A DNA stretch of 64,000 nucleotides from an uncultured Acidobacteriota bacterium (GTDB lineage Bacteria > Acidobacteriota > Blastocatellia > Pyrinomonadales > Pyrinomonadaceae): NCBI GenBank assembly GCA_937859595.1, contig CALMAH010000015.1, forward strand, positions 1 to 64,000, in the 5' to 3' direction. Position numbers and translations under genes: made by a program. The notes under the pieces were generated by a model that was not told the DNA's origin, ran no database searches, and saw only the letters and a list, made by a program, of their open reading frames with translations. How positions within the stretch are numbered: the first letter of the stretch is position 1; the number at the start of each line of letters is the position of its first letter. This document shows positions 51,451 through 60,307 of this stretch, piece by piece.

Positions 51451-52115
51451 TGGATCAAACTGACCTTTCACTCAAAGCGGAGGTATCGCTCTACTATGAC
51501 CTTCACGTTCCGGCGGCGGCCAAAGGTCCGATGCCTTTGCTGATAGCGGTCCACGGTTATGGTGCACATAAACGCTATATGATGCGCGAGGCAAGGTCGG
51601 TTGTCCCGGATGGATGGGTGATAGCGTCGATACAGGCCCAGCACCAGCATTTTAGGCAGACGGACGACGGGCTTAGGGTCGGCTTCGGATGGTTGACGGA
51701 TTTCAAGCCGGAGGAATCCGTCCGCCTCCATCACGACTTCGTTCTACAATTGATAGACAAACTCGGTAAAAATGGGATCGTGAATACCGATGATGTTTAT
51801 CTCTACGGTTTTTCGCAGGCGTGCGCGCTGAACTTTCGTTTTGCATTTACCTATCCCGATGTTCTGAGCGGCATTATTGGCCTCTGCGGTGGGATCCCCG
51901 GTGATCTTGACACGAATGACAACTATCGGAATTTCACGGCGCGGACATTGTACCTCTACGGCGATGACGATGAGTTCTATTCGAACGACAGGTTCGCTGA
52001 ATTTGAGTCGAAGCTGCGAGCACGCCTGCCCGGCCTGGCCTCAAAACAGTTTCGGGCCGGCCACGAGATAACCGAGGAGATGCGAGAGGAAATACGGAGC
52101 TTTCTAATTAGTTGA
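51450..52115 (+). CDS. Alpha/beta-hydrolase, phospholipase/carboxylesterase type
   Basis: A 221-residue cytoplasmic esterase. HGYGAHKRYMM gives the oxyanion region, GFSQACALNF the nucleophile elbow (Gly-Phe-Ser-Gln), YGDDDEFY the acid, and AGHEITEEM the catalytic His. This is the complete triad of the acyl-protein thioesterase/carboxylesterase group. It overlaps the preceding methyltransferase by one base and is probably in the same operon. It ends inside cdaR (8-base overlap, convergent). Confidence 0.88.
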   Translation: MDQTDLSLKAEVSLYYDLHVPAAAKGPMPLLIAVHGYGAHKRYMMREARSVVPDGWVIASIQAQHQHFRQTDDGLRVGFGWLTDFKPEESVRLHHDFVLQLIDKLGKNGIVNTDDVYLYGFSQACALNFRFAFTYPDVLSGIIGLCGGIPGDLDTNDNYRNFTARTLYLYGDDDEFYSNDRFAEFESKLRARLPGLASKQFRAGHEITEEMREEIRSFLIS

Positions 52116-53040
52116 TCTTTAGCTGGCGTTCAAGGACGCGCCCCTGCAATCTCTCGGGAAGAACAAGACGCGGAATTTCCTCGCCGCCGGCGTTTATGTC
52201 GATGACAACCTCGATCTCAGAGGGGTCGGTTTGAATAAGGGGCGTTCGAGGCCCGAAAAGAACGACGGTGGCCCTTCGATCCGGGTTTCCACCGACAGGC
52301 AGGAGGAAAAGCCGTTCGATCCTGCGTTCGCCGATCCTAAATGAGACGTCGACAACGCTGTCAACGATCGACGATTTGGGGTTCGCCAGGTTCAATGAGA
52401 TCTGTTTAGCTACGAAGTCTTCTTTTCGCTCGGAGATATCTATCTTTTCCGTTGAAACCATAGTCAGGCCCTTTATGAACGAGGACGGGCCGCGAACCGT
52501 CACGCGGCTCGGCAACGCGATCGGGTCCACATAAAATTCGTAGCCGTCCGGAAGCTCGCCTTCGGTCTCGACCTTAACTTCGACCTCGGTCTCTTCGACG
52601 GTCTCGATCTTTACGGCGATCCGGTTCGGCTGGATCTCCTCGAGCTTGACCCCGGTCGGCAGGTCGAGGTTTACATTCTCCGGTGAAAGCTGGATCAACC
52701 GCTCTCCAGGAGGCACGTCCGACAGATCAACTGAGATCAAAAGGTTGTTCTTGTTTATCTGATCGAGCCTGCGTTTGTCGCCGGAGATTATAATATCGAC
52801 CTCTTGGATCGGCGAGTTCGTTACTTCGGTATTGCTGGCAAAACGAAGCGTAAGCGGAACGCCCGTTAGACGGGTGGTCGTCGGCGTGCTCAGGCCGGTG
52901 ACGCCAAGCCAAAGCGCGAGGGTGATACCAAGCGCAAGAAGCTTAAGGTGCCAGTCCTCCATAAAGATCTTTTGGAGGAGGTGCCTGAAGAGCAGCCCTC
53001 GCGACTCCGACTTGCCTATCTCGTTTCCTACAGATCCCAT
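52108..53040 (-). CDS. cdaR: CdaR-like YbbR-domain protein
   Basis: A 310-residue membrane-anchored protein with one membrane segment near 33-50 (HLKLLALGITLALWLGV) and several YbbR repeats outside the membrane (VPLTLRFASNTEVTNSPIQEVDIIISGDKRRLDQI, LPSRVTVRGPSSFIKGLTMVSTEKIDIS). CdaR modulates the diadenylate cyclase CdaA. It lies just downstream of cdaA, separated by 18 bases, so the arrangement is the classical cdaA-cdaR operon; glmM, its usual third member, is not adjacent. Confidence 0.88.
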   Translation of the reverse strand: MGSVGNEIGKSESRGLLFRHLLQKIFMEDWHLKLLALGITLALWLGVTGLSTPTTTRLTGVPLTLRFASNTEVTNSPIQEVDIIISGDKRRLDQINKNNLLISVDLSDVPPGERLIQLSPENVNLDLPTGVKLEEIQPNRIAVKIETVEETEVEVKVETEGELPDGYEFYVDPIALPSRVTVRGPSSFIKGLTMVSTEKIDISERKEDFVAKQISLNLANPKSSIVDSVVDVSFRIGERRIERLFLLPVGGNPDRRATVVLFGPRTPLIQTDPSEIEVVIDINAGGEEIPRLVLPERLQGRVLERQLKIN

Positions 53041-53058
53041 CCAATATACCCAGCCAAG

Positions 53059-53919
53059 CTAACCGGCCGTAAGCTCCGATCCTGATCCTTTAATAGAAGT
53101 GGCTTCTTTTTGATCGCGCCTAACGAGCGGTACTCCCATTGCGTTGAACAACATCTTTCGAAGCTGGGCTATATCCAAATTTCGCTTGACGCGACCGTCC
53201 TCCACCCACGTCACGAGCCCCGTTTCTTCTGAAACAACGATCGATATCGCGTCGCTGCCCTCCGTGACGCCGATCGCGGCACGGTGACGGGTGCCAAGGT
53301 CGCGCGATATCTCCGGGTTCTTCGTAAGCGGAAGAAAGACAGAAGCCGCCGCAATTCGTTCATCTTTGATGATGACCGCGCCGTCGTGAAGCGGGGTCGC
53401 CGGGTTAAAGATCGACACAAGCAGGTCGTAGCTAACGACCGCATCGATCTGAACACCAGCATCTATAAAGTTGCGAAGACCAACGTTTCTCTCCACTACA
53501 AGCAGAGCCCCAGTCTTTTCCGTAGAAAGAGTGGTGATCGCCAGAACGATCTCGTCGTAAACCGTGCCGCCGAACTGGCCTCGCTGTCGGTTAAGTATCG
53601 GAAAACGGAGGCGATTGGCAAAATAAATAAGCGCCTGGCGAATTTCTGATGCGAAGAGAACAATGATCGCAAAAGGCAAAAGCACTACGGCCCAGCGAAG
53701 CACGAACTCAAGTGTTGCGAGATCATACGCGACCGAAAGCCAATAGATCAGCGCCAATAGAACGATACCGACGATGGTCGGTACCGCTCGCGTTCCCCTG
53801 AGGAGCTTCAGAACGACATAAACAATAATGAAAACCAGCGCAATATCTAGGAAATTGCGCAGCGTGTTCCATGTTGGTATCTGGTCGTAGAACTCCATGT
53901 CAAATTGATCGGGCGACAA
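53059..53919 (-). CDS. cdaA: Diadenylate cyclase CdaA
   Basis: A 286-residue membrane enzyme that makes c-di-AMP from two ATP. Three membrane segments span about 22-40, 47-66 and 76-92. The DisA_N catalytic domain (about 105-260) contains the required motifs D179-G-A181 (LHDGAVIIKD) and R211-H-R213 (GTRHRAAIGV). c-di-AMP controls osmotic balance and potassium uptake. First gene of the cdaA-cdaR operon, with its own promoter at 53955-53982. Confidence 0.95.
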   Translation of the reverse strand: MSPDQFDMEFYDQIPTWNTLRNFLDIALVFIIVYVVLKLLRGTRAVPTIVGIVLLALIYWLSVAYDLATLEFVLRWAVVLLPFAIIVLFASEIRQALIYFANRLRFPILNRQRGQFGGTVYDEIVLAITTLSTEKTGALLVVERNVGLRNFIDAGVQIDAVVSYDLLVSIFNPATPLHDGAVIIKDERIAAASVFLPLTKNPEISRDLGTRHRAAIGVTEGSDAISIVVSEETGLVTWVEDGRVKRNLDIAQLRKMLFNAMGVPLVRRDQKEATSIKGSGSELTAG

Positions 53920-53954
53920 GGCACAATCGCTCGCCGCAGACGCCGATGCTTTCT

Positions 53955-53982
53955 AGAATAGCACATCGCTCGAAAGCGTAAA
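53955..53982 (-). promoter_or_regulatory. Promoter of cdaA
   Basis: On the minus strand, TTTACG (53982-53977), a 16-base spacer and TATTCT (53960-53955) preceded by TG, in the short gap after the site-2 protease gene. Predicted start near 53948. Confidence 0.45.
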
Positions 53983-53983
53983 C

Positions 53984-55069
53984 TCATCTTGCGGCTGCAC
54001 CGTGAAACACACCTACGAGAAGGCCGTCGGCATCAAGGACCGCCACTGACCCGAGCCCATTCTGGCGGCATATCTCGCGGGCTTCGCTAAATGACGTGCC
54101 GGTCTCAACGAAAAGTTCATCGGAGACCGGCCTCATTACGGACGCCAGTGTCATGCTGTGCCATTTCTCTCTACCGATCGACTTAATATCTGAAAGCAGC
54201 AACAGGCCATGGAGGCGTCGCTCTCGCCCTATGGTAAAGAGGTGTTGGCGGTGCATCGGGAGTATCTCCTCGACAAATTCGCGAATTGTCCGGGCCGGAT
54301 CGACTGTTACAGCCAACCGCATCGAATCTTCAACGAAAAGATACTGCTGAGCGCGAACCTCGCGAATTATGCCGGCCGCCGCATCAAAAAGGAAGATGCC
54401 GACCATCATTGCCCAGAATCCCGTGAAAAAATCACGTCTGACCACTGTTACATATAGTCCGAAAACGACAAGGACCATTGCGATCACCTGGCCGCTGCGG
54501 CCCGTTAGAATAGTCGCTTCATCAAGGTCTTTTCCAGAGCGCCAAAGATATGCCCGAAGCACCCTGCCGCCATCAAGCGGGTATCCGGGAAGCATGTTGA
54601 AAACGGCGATCAGGAAATTGCCTATCGCGAGCGTGAAAAGCAGGATCGCGAGGATGTCTGTGCCGACCGAGCTTGCCGCAGCAGCAGCCAATACGAACAG
54701 CAGTGCCAGCAGAAAACTGGCCGCCGGTCCCGCGATCGCGATCAGAAATTCGGCCCTTGGCGTTTCCGGTTCGTGTGCAAATCGGGTGAGGCCTCCGAAC
54801 GGGTGGAGAACTATCTCGACAACGCGAAGCCCTTCGATCCGTGCGATCGCAGCGTGTGCGAACTCGTGAATAAAGATAGATACAAAGAAGACAAGAGTTG
54901 CCGAGAGTCCTAGCGCAAATCCGGCCGGCCAACTTCCGACGAGGGAGACGATCCCGGCGGCAATAACCGCTGAGATAAGCAAAATGACCACCAACCACCG
55001 CATATCGGCCCTTATCGGTATGCCGGAGATGGTCATTAGCGTAAATTGTCTTCTCAACGCATCGAGCAT
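53984..55069 (-). CDS. Site-2 protease (M50) with CBS domains
   Basis: A 361-residue intramembrane zinc protease. HEFAH at 68-72 gives the two zinc His and the catalytic Glu, and NMLPGYPLDGG (Asn158, Asp166) provides the third ligand. Six membrane segments are predicted between about 26 and 220. The C-terminal 130 residues are a pair of CBS domains (LLLLSDIKSIGREKWHSM, VAVLDADGLLVGVF), which bind adenine nucleotides. This SREBP/SpoIVFB-like class releases membrane-bound proteins. Its substrate is unknown. Confidence 0.92.
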   Translation of the reverse strand: MLDALRRQFTLMTISGIPIRADMRWLVVILLISAVIAAGIVSLVGSWPAGFALGLSATLVFFVSIFIHEFAHAAIARIEGLRVVEIVLHPFGGLTRFAHEPETPRAEFLIAIAGPAASFLLALLFVLAAAAASSVGTDILAILLFTLAIGNFLIAVFNMLPGYPLDGGRVLRAYLWRSGKDLDEATILTGRSGQVIAMVLVVFGLYVTVVRRDFFTGFWAMMVGIFLFDAAAGIIREVRAQQYLFVEDSMRLAVTVDPARTIREFVEEILPMHRQHLFTIGRERRLHGLLLLSDIKSIGREKWHSMTLASVMRPVSDELFVETGTSFSEAREICRQNGLGSVAVLDADGLLVGVFHGAAAR

Positions 55070-55165
55070 TCTTCGTCAGCTTAGATGCGTCAAAAATAAC
55101 AAAATACAGCATGGAAGAAAAAACCTGTAGACCGGGTGTCGGGGAAGATCTCGATCGTCCGAGTT

Positions 55166-55849
55166 CTAGTTTGACACTACACCACGAAAAGAAAGACGGT
55201 GGAGCGGGCAGGGGCCGTGTTCGCGGACCGCATCAAAATGTTTTGCCGAGCCATATCCTTTATGACCGGCAAAACCATAAGCGGGATACTGGTTTTCATA
55301 CTCAAGCATAAGCTCGTCCCTAAAAGTCTTTGCAAGAACAGAGGCAGCGGCTATGGAGTAGGAGATCGAGTCCCCCTTGATGAGCGCTTTCTGCGGAAGC
55401 GGGCAGAGCTTTAACCGAAGAGCATCGATAAGCAGATAATCCGCAGAAGGATCAAGACTGCCGATGGCGAGCAGCATGGCCTTTTTTGTAGCTTCAAGAA
55501 TATTGATCCGGTCGATCTCGTCGGCCTCGACCTGTCCTATAGCATAGGCCAACGCTGTTCGCTTGAGCTCATCTGCGATGACCTCGCGACGTTTGGCGGT
55601 TAGTTTTTTCGAATCTGTGAGGCCGTCAGGTACAGGGCGTGAAGGGTCGAGGATGCATGCCGCCGCCACGACCGGTCCGGCGATACAGCCTCTCCCGACC
55701 TCGTCAACACCGGCGATAAATTGAAAACCTTCGCTTCTAGCATGGTCCTCAAAATCAAAACCGATCGTCCAATGAGTACGATCGGCCTTGAGTTCGAATT
55801 CTTTCACGATGGGGATTATATTCCTTTGGGCAAGTATCGGCAATTGCAA
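55166..55849 (-). CDS. rnhB: Ribonuclease HII
   Basis: A 227-residue enzyme that removes ribonucleotides from RNA-DNA hybrids. The N-terminal GVDEVGRGCIAGPVVAAA carries the two metal-binding Asp/Glu (DEVGRG). ILDPSRPVPDGLTDSKKLT, INILEATKKAM, IKGDSISYSIAAASVLAK and YPAYGFAGHKGYG are family blocks. About 30 residues at the N-terminus precede the usual start, so an internal start is possible. Last gene of the translation operon; it abuts the monooxygenase-like gene upstream. Confidence 0.94.
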   Translation of the reverse strand: MQLPILAQRNIIPIVKEFELKADRTHWTIGFDFEDHARSEGFQFIAGVDEVGRGCIAGPVVAAACILDPSRPVPDGLTDSKKLTAKRREVIADELKRTALAYAIGQVEADEIDRINILEATKKAMLLAIGSLDPSADYLLIDALRLKLCPLPQKALIKGDSISYSIAAASVLAKTFRDELMLEYENQYPAYGFAGHKGYGSAKHFDAVREHGPCPLHRLSFRGVVSN

Positions 55850-56245
55850 TCATTTCGTTGTGAATCCCTGACCTCCGACCGGCTCTGTCTCAAATCGCTC
55901 TCCGAAGCCGGCGATCATCGGCCTGGCCTTTGAGATGGCCCTCTGTACCTGAGGCAGCTTCAAAGAGGCCTGATGGTACTCTTTGCTTTCCCATACCTCG
56001 GTTATCCAAATGGCGTCAGCATCGCCGGTATCTTTCGCCGCAATGTAGCTTAGACAACCGGGCATATCACCGGTGCCTTCGAGGAGTATTTTGACAAGAT
56101 CTTCGCCTTTTCCCTCAGCAGCCCGTATCTTTCCGATCAATCCGAACATTTCTGCTCCTCCAAATGCTTCGTGTCCCGGCACAAAAAAGGCGAACGCAAT
56201 TGCCGCACCCGTGGATGTGACAAACTCGCGCCGCCTCAATAGCAT
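55850..56245 (-). CDS. Antibiotic-biosynthesis-monooxygenase (ABM)-domain protein with Tat-like signal
   Basis: A 131-residue exported protein. The N-terminus RRREFVTSTGAAIAFAF has a twin-Arg motif and a hydrophobic core, as in a Tat signal. Residues 33-125 are an ABM-type ferredoxin-like domain (MFGLIGKIRAAEGKGEDLV, IWITEVWESKEYHQASL). Such proteins act as quinone or heme monooxygenases or are only structural. It lies between rplS and rnhB, with no gap to rnhB, an unusual insertion into a conserved operon. Confidence 0.8.
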   Translation of the reverse strand: MLLRRREFVTSTGAAIAFAFFVPGHEAFGGAEMFGLIGKIRAAEGKGEDLVKILLEGTGDMPGCLSYIAAKDTGDADAIWITEVWESKEYHQASLKLPQVQRAISKARPMIAGFGERFETEPVGGQGFTTK

Positions 56246-56264
56246 ATGATGTCTTCGCCGGAGC

Positions 56265-56633
56265 CTATTTGGCAGATTGTGCCTTATTGCGGGTATCTCT
56301 TTCCTTGATTCGCGCAGCCTTTCCTCTGAGGTTTCTGAGGTAATAGAGCTTCGCCCGACGGACCTTGCCCCGACGCACGACGTCGATATGGTCTACGACC
56401 GTCGCGTGAAGCGGGAATATACGTTCTACGCCGACGCCAAAACTCACTTTGCGGACCGTAACTGTCTCCCTCACTCCGCCGTGTTTTCGGGCGATCACGA
56501 CTCCCTCAAAGACCTGAAGTCGTTCCTTATTGCCCTCTTTGATCCTCACGTGGACCTTCACGGTGTCCCCCGCCTGAAACGCGGGAATATTGTCCCGCAA
56601 CTGTGCTTTCTCTATCGAATCCAAATTGTTCAT
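56265..56633 (-). CDS. rplS: 50S ribosomal protein L19
   Basis: A 122-residue ribosomal protein at the 30S-50S interface. [54 protein letters not shown] and [25 protein letters not shown] are the conserved L19 blocks. Normal length. It follows trmD closely, as in most bacteria. Confidence 0.97.
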   Translation of the reverse strand: MNNLDSIEKAQLRDNIPAFQAGDTVKVHVRIKEGNKERLQVFEGVVIARKHGGVRETVTVRKVSFGVGVERIFPLHATVVDHIDVVRRGKVRRAKLYYLRNLRGKAARIKERDTRNKAQSAK

Positions 56634-56673
56634 GATCGTATAGGCCAGAGGTCAGCAAGGCATTTCACCCTGC

Positions 56674-57387
56674 TCACATATCACCTTTCTCTCCTTTTAA
56701 AAGATCGGGTCTATTTTTTTTTGTCTTATCCAGCGCCATCTTTCGGCGCCAATTCTCGATCTCGGCATGATTGCCGTTCAAAAGTACGTCGGGAACTTTC
56801 ATTCCCCTGAATTCCGCCGGACGGGTATAGTGCGGCCAATCAAGCAGCCCGTTCGAAAAAGAGTCGTTCTCGGCGGATGTTTCGCTGCCCAGAGCACCAG
56901 GCATAAGGCGGATCACGGCATCTGCCATAACGACCGCTGCAGGTTCGCCGCCCGAAAGAACATAGTCGCCGATCGAGACCTCGTCGGTCACGAGTGCATC
57001 ATTCACGCGTTCATCGACACCCTCATACCTTCCGCAGATCATCACAAGGTGGCGCGTCCCCTCCGCTAATTCTCTCACCAGAGACTGTTTGAGCGGACTC
57101 CCCTGCGGTGAAAACAAAATAACGCGGGTCCCGGCAACGTACTCTTCCCGGCAAGTAGTCCCGGCCAGATGCTCAACAGCCGCAAAAATGGGTTCGGGCT
57201 TCATGACCATTCCGTCACCCCCGCCAAACGGCCGATCATCGGTCATCTTGTGTTTATCGACAGCGAATGCCCGGATATCATGGACACTGATATCGATTAT
57301 ACCGGCCTGTTTTGCCCGGCGAATGATCCCAAAATCAAAGACCTGTCCGAAAAACTCCGGAAAAATTGTCAGTACGTCTATCTTCAT
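56674..57387 (-). CDS. trmD: tRNA (guanine-37-N1)-methyltransferase
   Basis: A 237-residue SPOUT methyltransferase that makes m1G37 in tRNA and prevents frameshifting. Motifs [44 protein letters not shown] and [14 protein letters not shown] (the trefoil-knot SAM site) and [12 protein letters not shown] are all present. It is between rimM and rplS. Confidence 0.97.
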   Translation of the reverse strand: MKIDVLTIFPEFFGQVFDFGIIRRAKQAGIIDISVHDIRAFAVDKHKMTDDRPFGGGDGMVMKPEPIFAAVEHLAGTTCREEYVAGTRVILFSPQGSPLKQSLVRELAEGTRHLVMICGRYEGVDERVNDALVTDEVSIGDYVLSGGEPAAVVMADAVIRLMPGALGSETSAENDSFSNGLLDWPHYTRPAEFRGMKVPDVLLNGNHAEIENWRRKMALDKTKKNRPDLLKGEKGDM

Positions 57388-57421
57388 TTTGGACCGATCT
57401 TTCTCCTGCCCGATCCAAATT

Positions 57422-57937
57422 CTAAAATTCGAGCAAGCCTTCAGGCGGATCGATCGTAATGTTCTTTCCCTCTATATCGACCTCTGTACATATCGTCCGG
57501 GCAAACGGGATCAGATATTCTTTCTTGCTGCTCGCAACAACAAGTATCTCGGTACCGCCAGTTCTCAACACGCCCGTCACCATGCCTATCGCCTCGTTCG
57601 TAGCGGTGTGGACGTCGCAGCCTACAAGCTGCCAATCGTAATACTCATCGTCCCCAAGTTCGACGGCATCTGTCTCATCCACACAGATCTCCGCGCCCCG
57701 CAGGGCTTCGGCGCGCTCGTTGGAATCGAACGAAAGGAACTTAAATACAATACGTCCATTGCTCAGCCATGATCTTTCAATTTCCAAGTCTATCCTGCTG
57801 CCATCCAGCAGGACCGCAATAACACTTTGCAGGCCTTCAAAACGCTCGGGAAAATCTGTCAACAAGTCGGCAACGACCTCGCCTTTTATCCCTCGCGGCC
57901 GGGCGATCCTAGCAATTGCGACAAGGTCATTCATCAC
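57422..57937 (-). CDS. rimM: Ribosome maturation factor RimM
   Basis: A 171-residue 30S assembly factor that binds S19. The N-terminal RimM domain begins [28 protein letters not shown]; the C-terminal PRC-barrel contains [27 protein letters not shown] and [10 protein letters not shown], and the tail has [10 protein letters not shown]. Two adjacent Met codons leave the start uncertain by one residue. Confidence 0.95.
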   Translation of the reverse strand: MMNDLVAIARIARPRGIKGEVVADLLTDFPERFEGLQSVIAVLLDGSRIDLEIERSWLSNGRIVFKFLSFDSNERAEALRGAEICVDETDAVELGDDEYYDWQLVGCDVHTATNEAIGMVTGVLRTGGTEILVVASSKKEYLIPFARTICTEVDIEGKNITIDPPEGLLEF

Positions 57938-57959
57938 GAGATGCCGAGGCCGTCCCGGA

Positions 57960-58196
57960 TCAGTCCTCGATCAGGTCTAGTTGAAAGCGCCTTCCTTTCT
58001 TCTGTCCGGCAAAGAAGAGTAGGCTCCGGATCGCCTTTATCGTCCGCCCCTCACGACCGATGACACGGCCGTAATCGTCTGGTGCCAGCCGAACGGCGAT
58101 CCTTACATTCTTTCCACCGTCGGAGACCTCGGAAACTTCAACCTCGTCCGGCGAACCTACGAGAGCTCTTACGATCTTTTCAATTGCTTCTTTCAC
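57960..58196 (-). CDS. khpA: KH-domain RNA-binding protein KhpA
   Basis: A 78-residue single-KH protein (YlqC/KhpA family). The loop VIGREGRTIKAIRSLLFFAG is the KH GxxG signature, here Gly-Arg-Glu-Gly. Known partners include KhpB/Jag in regulating RNAs for cell division and envelope synthesis. Its place between rpsP and rimM is the usual one. Confidence 0.95.
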   Translation of the reverse strand: MKEAIEKIVRALVGSPDEVEVSEVSDGGKNVRIAVRLAPDDYGRVIGREGRTIKAIRSLLFFAGQKKGRRFQLDLIED

Positions 58197-58268
58197 AAAC
58201 CGTCCTCACAGCGAAAGGAAACTGTCTTCCGCACGGCAAGCCCTGCGAATATTCGGATTCGAGTCCTG

Positions 58269-58517
58269 CTACTCCGCCGGCGTCGCCGGATTGTGCTTGA
58301 TCAAGCTGGAAACTGTTTCCGTGGGCTGAGCCCCAACCCCTATCCAGTACTGTATCCGGTCATGTTTGAGATCAACCTGAGCCGGGTCGGTCATCGGGTT
58401 ATAGGTCCCAAGATTCTCAATATATTTTCCGTCGCGCTTAGAACGCTTTTCCTTAACTACAACTCGGTAAAAGGGTTTCCCCTTTGCCCCCATTCGCATC
58501 AAACTGATCGCTAGCAT
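58269..58517 (-). CDS. rpsP: 30S ribosomal protein S16
   Basis: An 82-residue ribosomal protein. MLAISLMRMGAKGKPFYRVVVKEKRSKRDGKYIENLGTYNP is read with the S16 signature RxGxKxxPFYRVVV. The YIENLGTYNP and LKHDRIQYWIGVGAQPTETV blocks confirm it. It follows ffh. Confidence 0.97.
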   Translation of the reverse strand: MLAISLMRMGAKGKPFYRVVVKEKRSKRDGKYIENLGTYNPMTDPAQVDLKHDRIQYWIGVGAQPTETVSSLIKHNPATPAE

Positions 58518-58599
58518 ATGTTTTTCACGTTTTCTTCCGCATCGCTGCGGGATTCAAAATCATAACTTCGTAGCCGTCACCACCACGAAAAACAGTTCA

Positions 58600-60090
58600 T
58601 CATTTTCGTTTCTTGTGCCGTTTCTTCTTACGGGCACGTTTCGGCGAAGGGTCGTCATCGGAGGTTCCGCCGCCCAGTAGCCCTCCAATGCCTCCCATAC
58701 CCGGGAGTCCGCCGCCACCCAGCATTCCACCAAGCCCGCCGGCGAGCCCGCCAGCCATCTTCCGTCCGAGCCCTCCAAACAGGCCACCTTTGTTGAGCTG
58801 CGTCATCATTTTGCGCATTTGCTCGTATTGACGCAGCAGTTGATTGACCTCGCCGATCGTTGTGCCCGACCCGCCGGCGATTCGGGTCTTGCGGCTGGCA
58901 TCGATGACACGGTGATCGTTGCGCTCCTGCCGCGTCATCGAATCGATGATCGCCTCGGTTTTCTTCATCTGCTGATCGACCTCAGCAGATTGTTCTTCAG
59001 AGATCGCGAGCCCTCCAGTGAGTTGCTCGGGCAGCATTTTCATCAGCTTTGACATCGAACCGAGTTTTTTGAACTGGCCAAGCTGCGAGCGAAAATCTTC
59101 GAGCGTAAACTGGTTACGCGTCATTTTCTCGAGCTGGGCCTTTGCCTCGTCCTCGCTGATCTTGCCCTGGACCTCTTCGATCAACGTAAGCACGTCGCCC
59201 ATTCCGAGAATCCGTTGAGCAATGCGGTCTGGATAAAATGGCTCTATTGCGTCGTATTTCTCACCGACGCCGACAAATTTTACGGGCTGGCCGATAACCT
59301 GTCGAATGGACAAGGCAGCGCCGCCGCGTGCATCGCCATCCATTTTTGTGAGGACAACCCCCGTAATGCCGACACGTTCGTGAAACGTCTGTGCGGAATT
59401 TACGGCGTCCTGGCCCGTCATCGCATCCGCCACGAAAAGCACTTCGAGTGGCTTCGTTTCGGTCTTTATCTGCTCGAGTTCGGCCATTAACTCGTCATCT
59501 ATGTGAAGACGGCCGGCCGTATCGATCATCAGCGTGTCAAACCCCATTTCCTCGGCGTGCTTCATAGCACCCCGGACCAGGGTCATCGGGTCATTGGTGT
59601 CCTTGTCCTGAAAAACGGGGATACCTACGGCACCGCCAACAACGCGAAGCTGTTCACGGGCAGCCGGGCGATAAACGTCAACGGAAACGAGGAGAGGCTT
59701 GCGTTCCTGATTGTCGCGGAGCCAGCGAGAGATCTTTCCCGTAGACGTCGTTTTGCCGGAGCCCTGGAGCCCGACGATCATAACGACATTCGGGATCTGC
59801 CTTGTAAAAACAAGGCGGGACGACGTGCCGCCCATGAGGTTGACAAGCTCGTCATAGACGATCTTCACAACCTGTTCATGGGGGTTGAGGCCCTGCCAAA
59901 CCTCTTGTCCCTCGGCCTTTGAACGGACGGACTCAACAAAATCCTTTGCTACCTTATAGTTTACATCCGCTTCGAGCAGAGCCATCCGGATCTCGCGAAG
60001 CGCCGCATCCACGTGCTCCGGCGTTAGACGGCCCCGGCCACGCAGATCATTAAGCGTTTTCTTGAGTTTATCGGACAGCGATTCGAACAT
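58600..60090 (-). CDS. ffh: Signal recognition particle protein Ffh (SRP54)
   Basis: A 496-residue GTPase that targets nascent membrane proteins to FtsY. The N domain, G domain with GLQGSGKTTSTGK, DTAGR and TKMDGDARGGAA, and Met-rich M domain (MKMLPEQLTGGLAIS, IDSMTRQERND, GSGTTIGEVNQLLRQYEQMRKMM) are present. The C-terminus is long, Gly-rich and ends in a basic Lys/Arg tail. First gene of the operon. Confidence 0.97.
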   Translation of the reverse strand: MFESLSDKLKKTLNDLRGRGRLTPEHVDAALREIRMALLEADVNYKVAKDFVESVRSKAEGQEVWQGLNPHEQVVKIVYDELVNLMGGTSSRLVFTRQIPNVVMIVGLQGSGKTTSTGKISRWLRDNQERKPLLVSVDVYRPAAREQLRVVGGAVGIPVFQDKDTNDPMTLVRGAMKHAEEMGFDTLMIDTAGRLHIDDELMAELEQIKTETKPLEVLFVADAMTGQDAVNSAQTFHERVGITGVVLTKMDGDARGGAALSIRQVIGQPVKFVGVGEKYDAIEPFYPDRIAQRILGMGDVLTLIEEVQGKISEDEAKAQLEKMTRNQFTLEDFRSQLGQFKKLGSMSKLMKMLPEQLTGGLAISEEQSAEVDQQMKKTEAIIDSMTRQERNDHRVIDASRKTRIAGGSGTTIGEVNQLLRQYEQMRKMMTQLNKGGLFGGLGRKMAGGLAGGLGGMLGGGGLPGMGGIGGLLGGGTSDDDPSPKRARKKKRHKKRK

Positions 60091-60126
60091 ATAGACCCAC
60101 TTCGGCTACAAGAGTCGAAACTATAA

Positions 60127-60155
60127 ATACTAGTGTTTGTGGTGCAACCTGTCAA
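60127..60155 (-). promoter_or_regulatory. Promoter of the ffh translation operon
   Basis: On the minus strand, TTGACA (60155-60150), a 17-base spacer and TAGTAT (60132-60127). Predicted start near 60120, 30 bases before the ffh ATG. This is the clearest sigma-70-type promoter in the window. Confidence 0.7.
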
Positions 60156-60307
60156 CTTTTCGAATGGTCGACGTGGTAGGTTTGGATGTTCGTTTTAGCG
60201 TATTTGATGCCGGTTTGAGCAAAACCCTCGTCTTCGACTGCAATCGGGTAGGATAATACGGATCGGAAAACATCATGTAGCCAACGCCACCAGCCGATCG
60301 CAATCGG

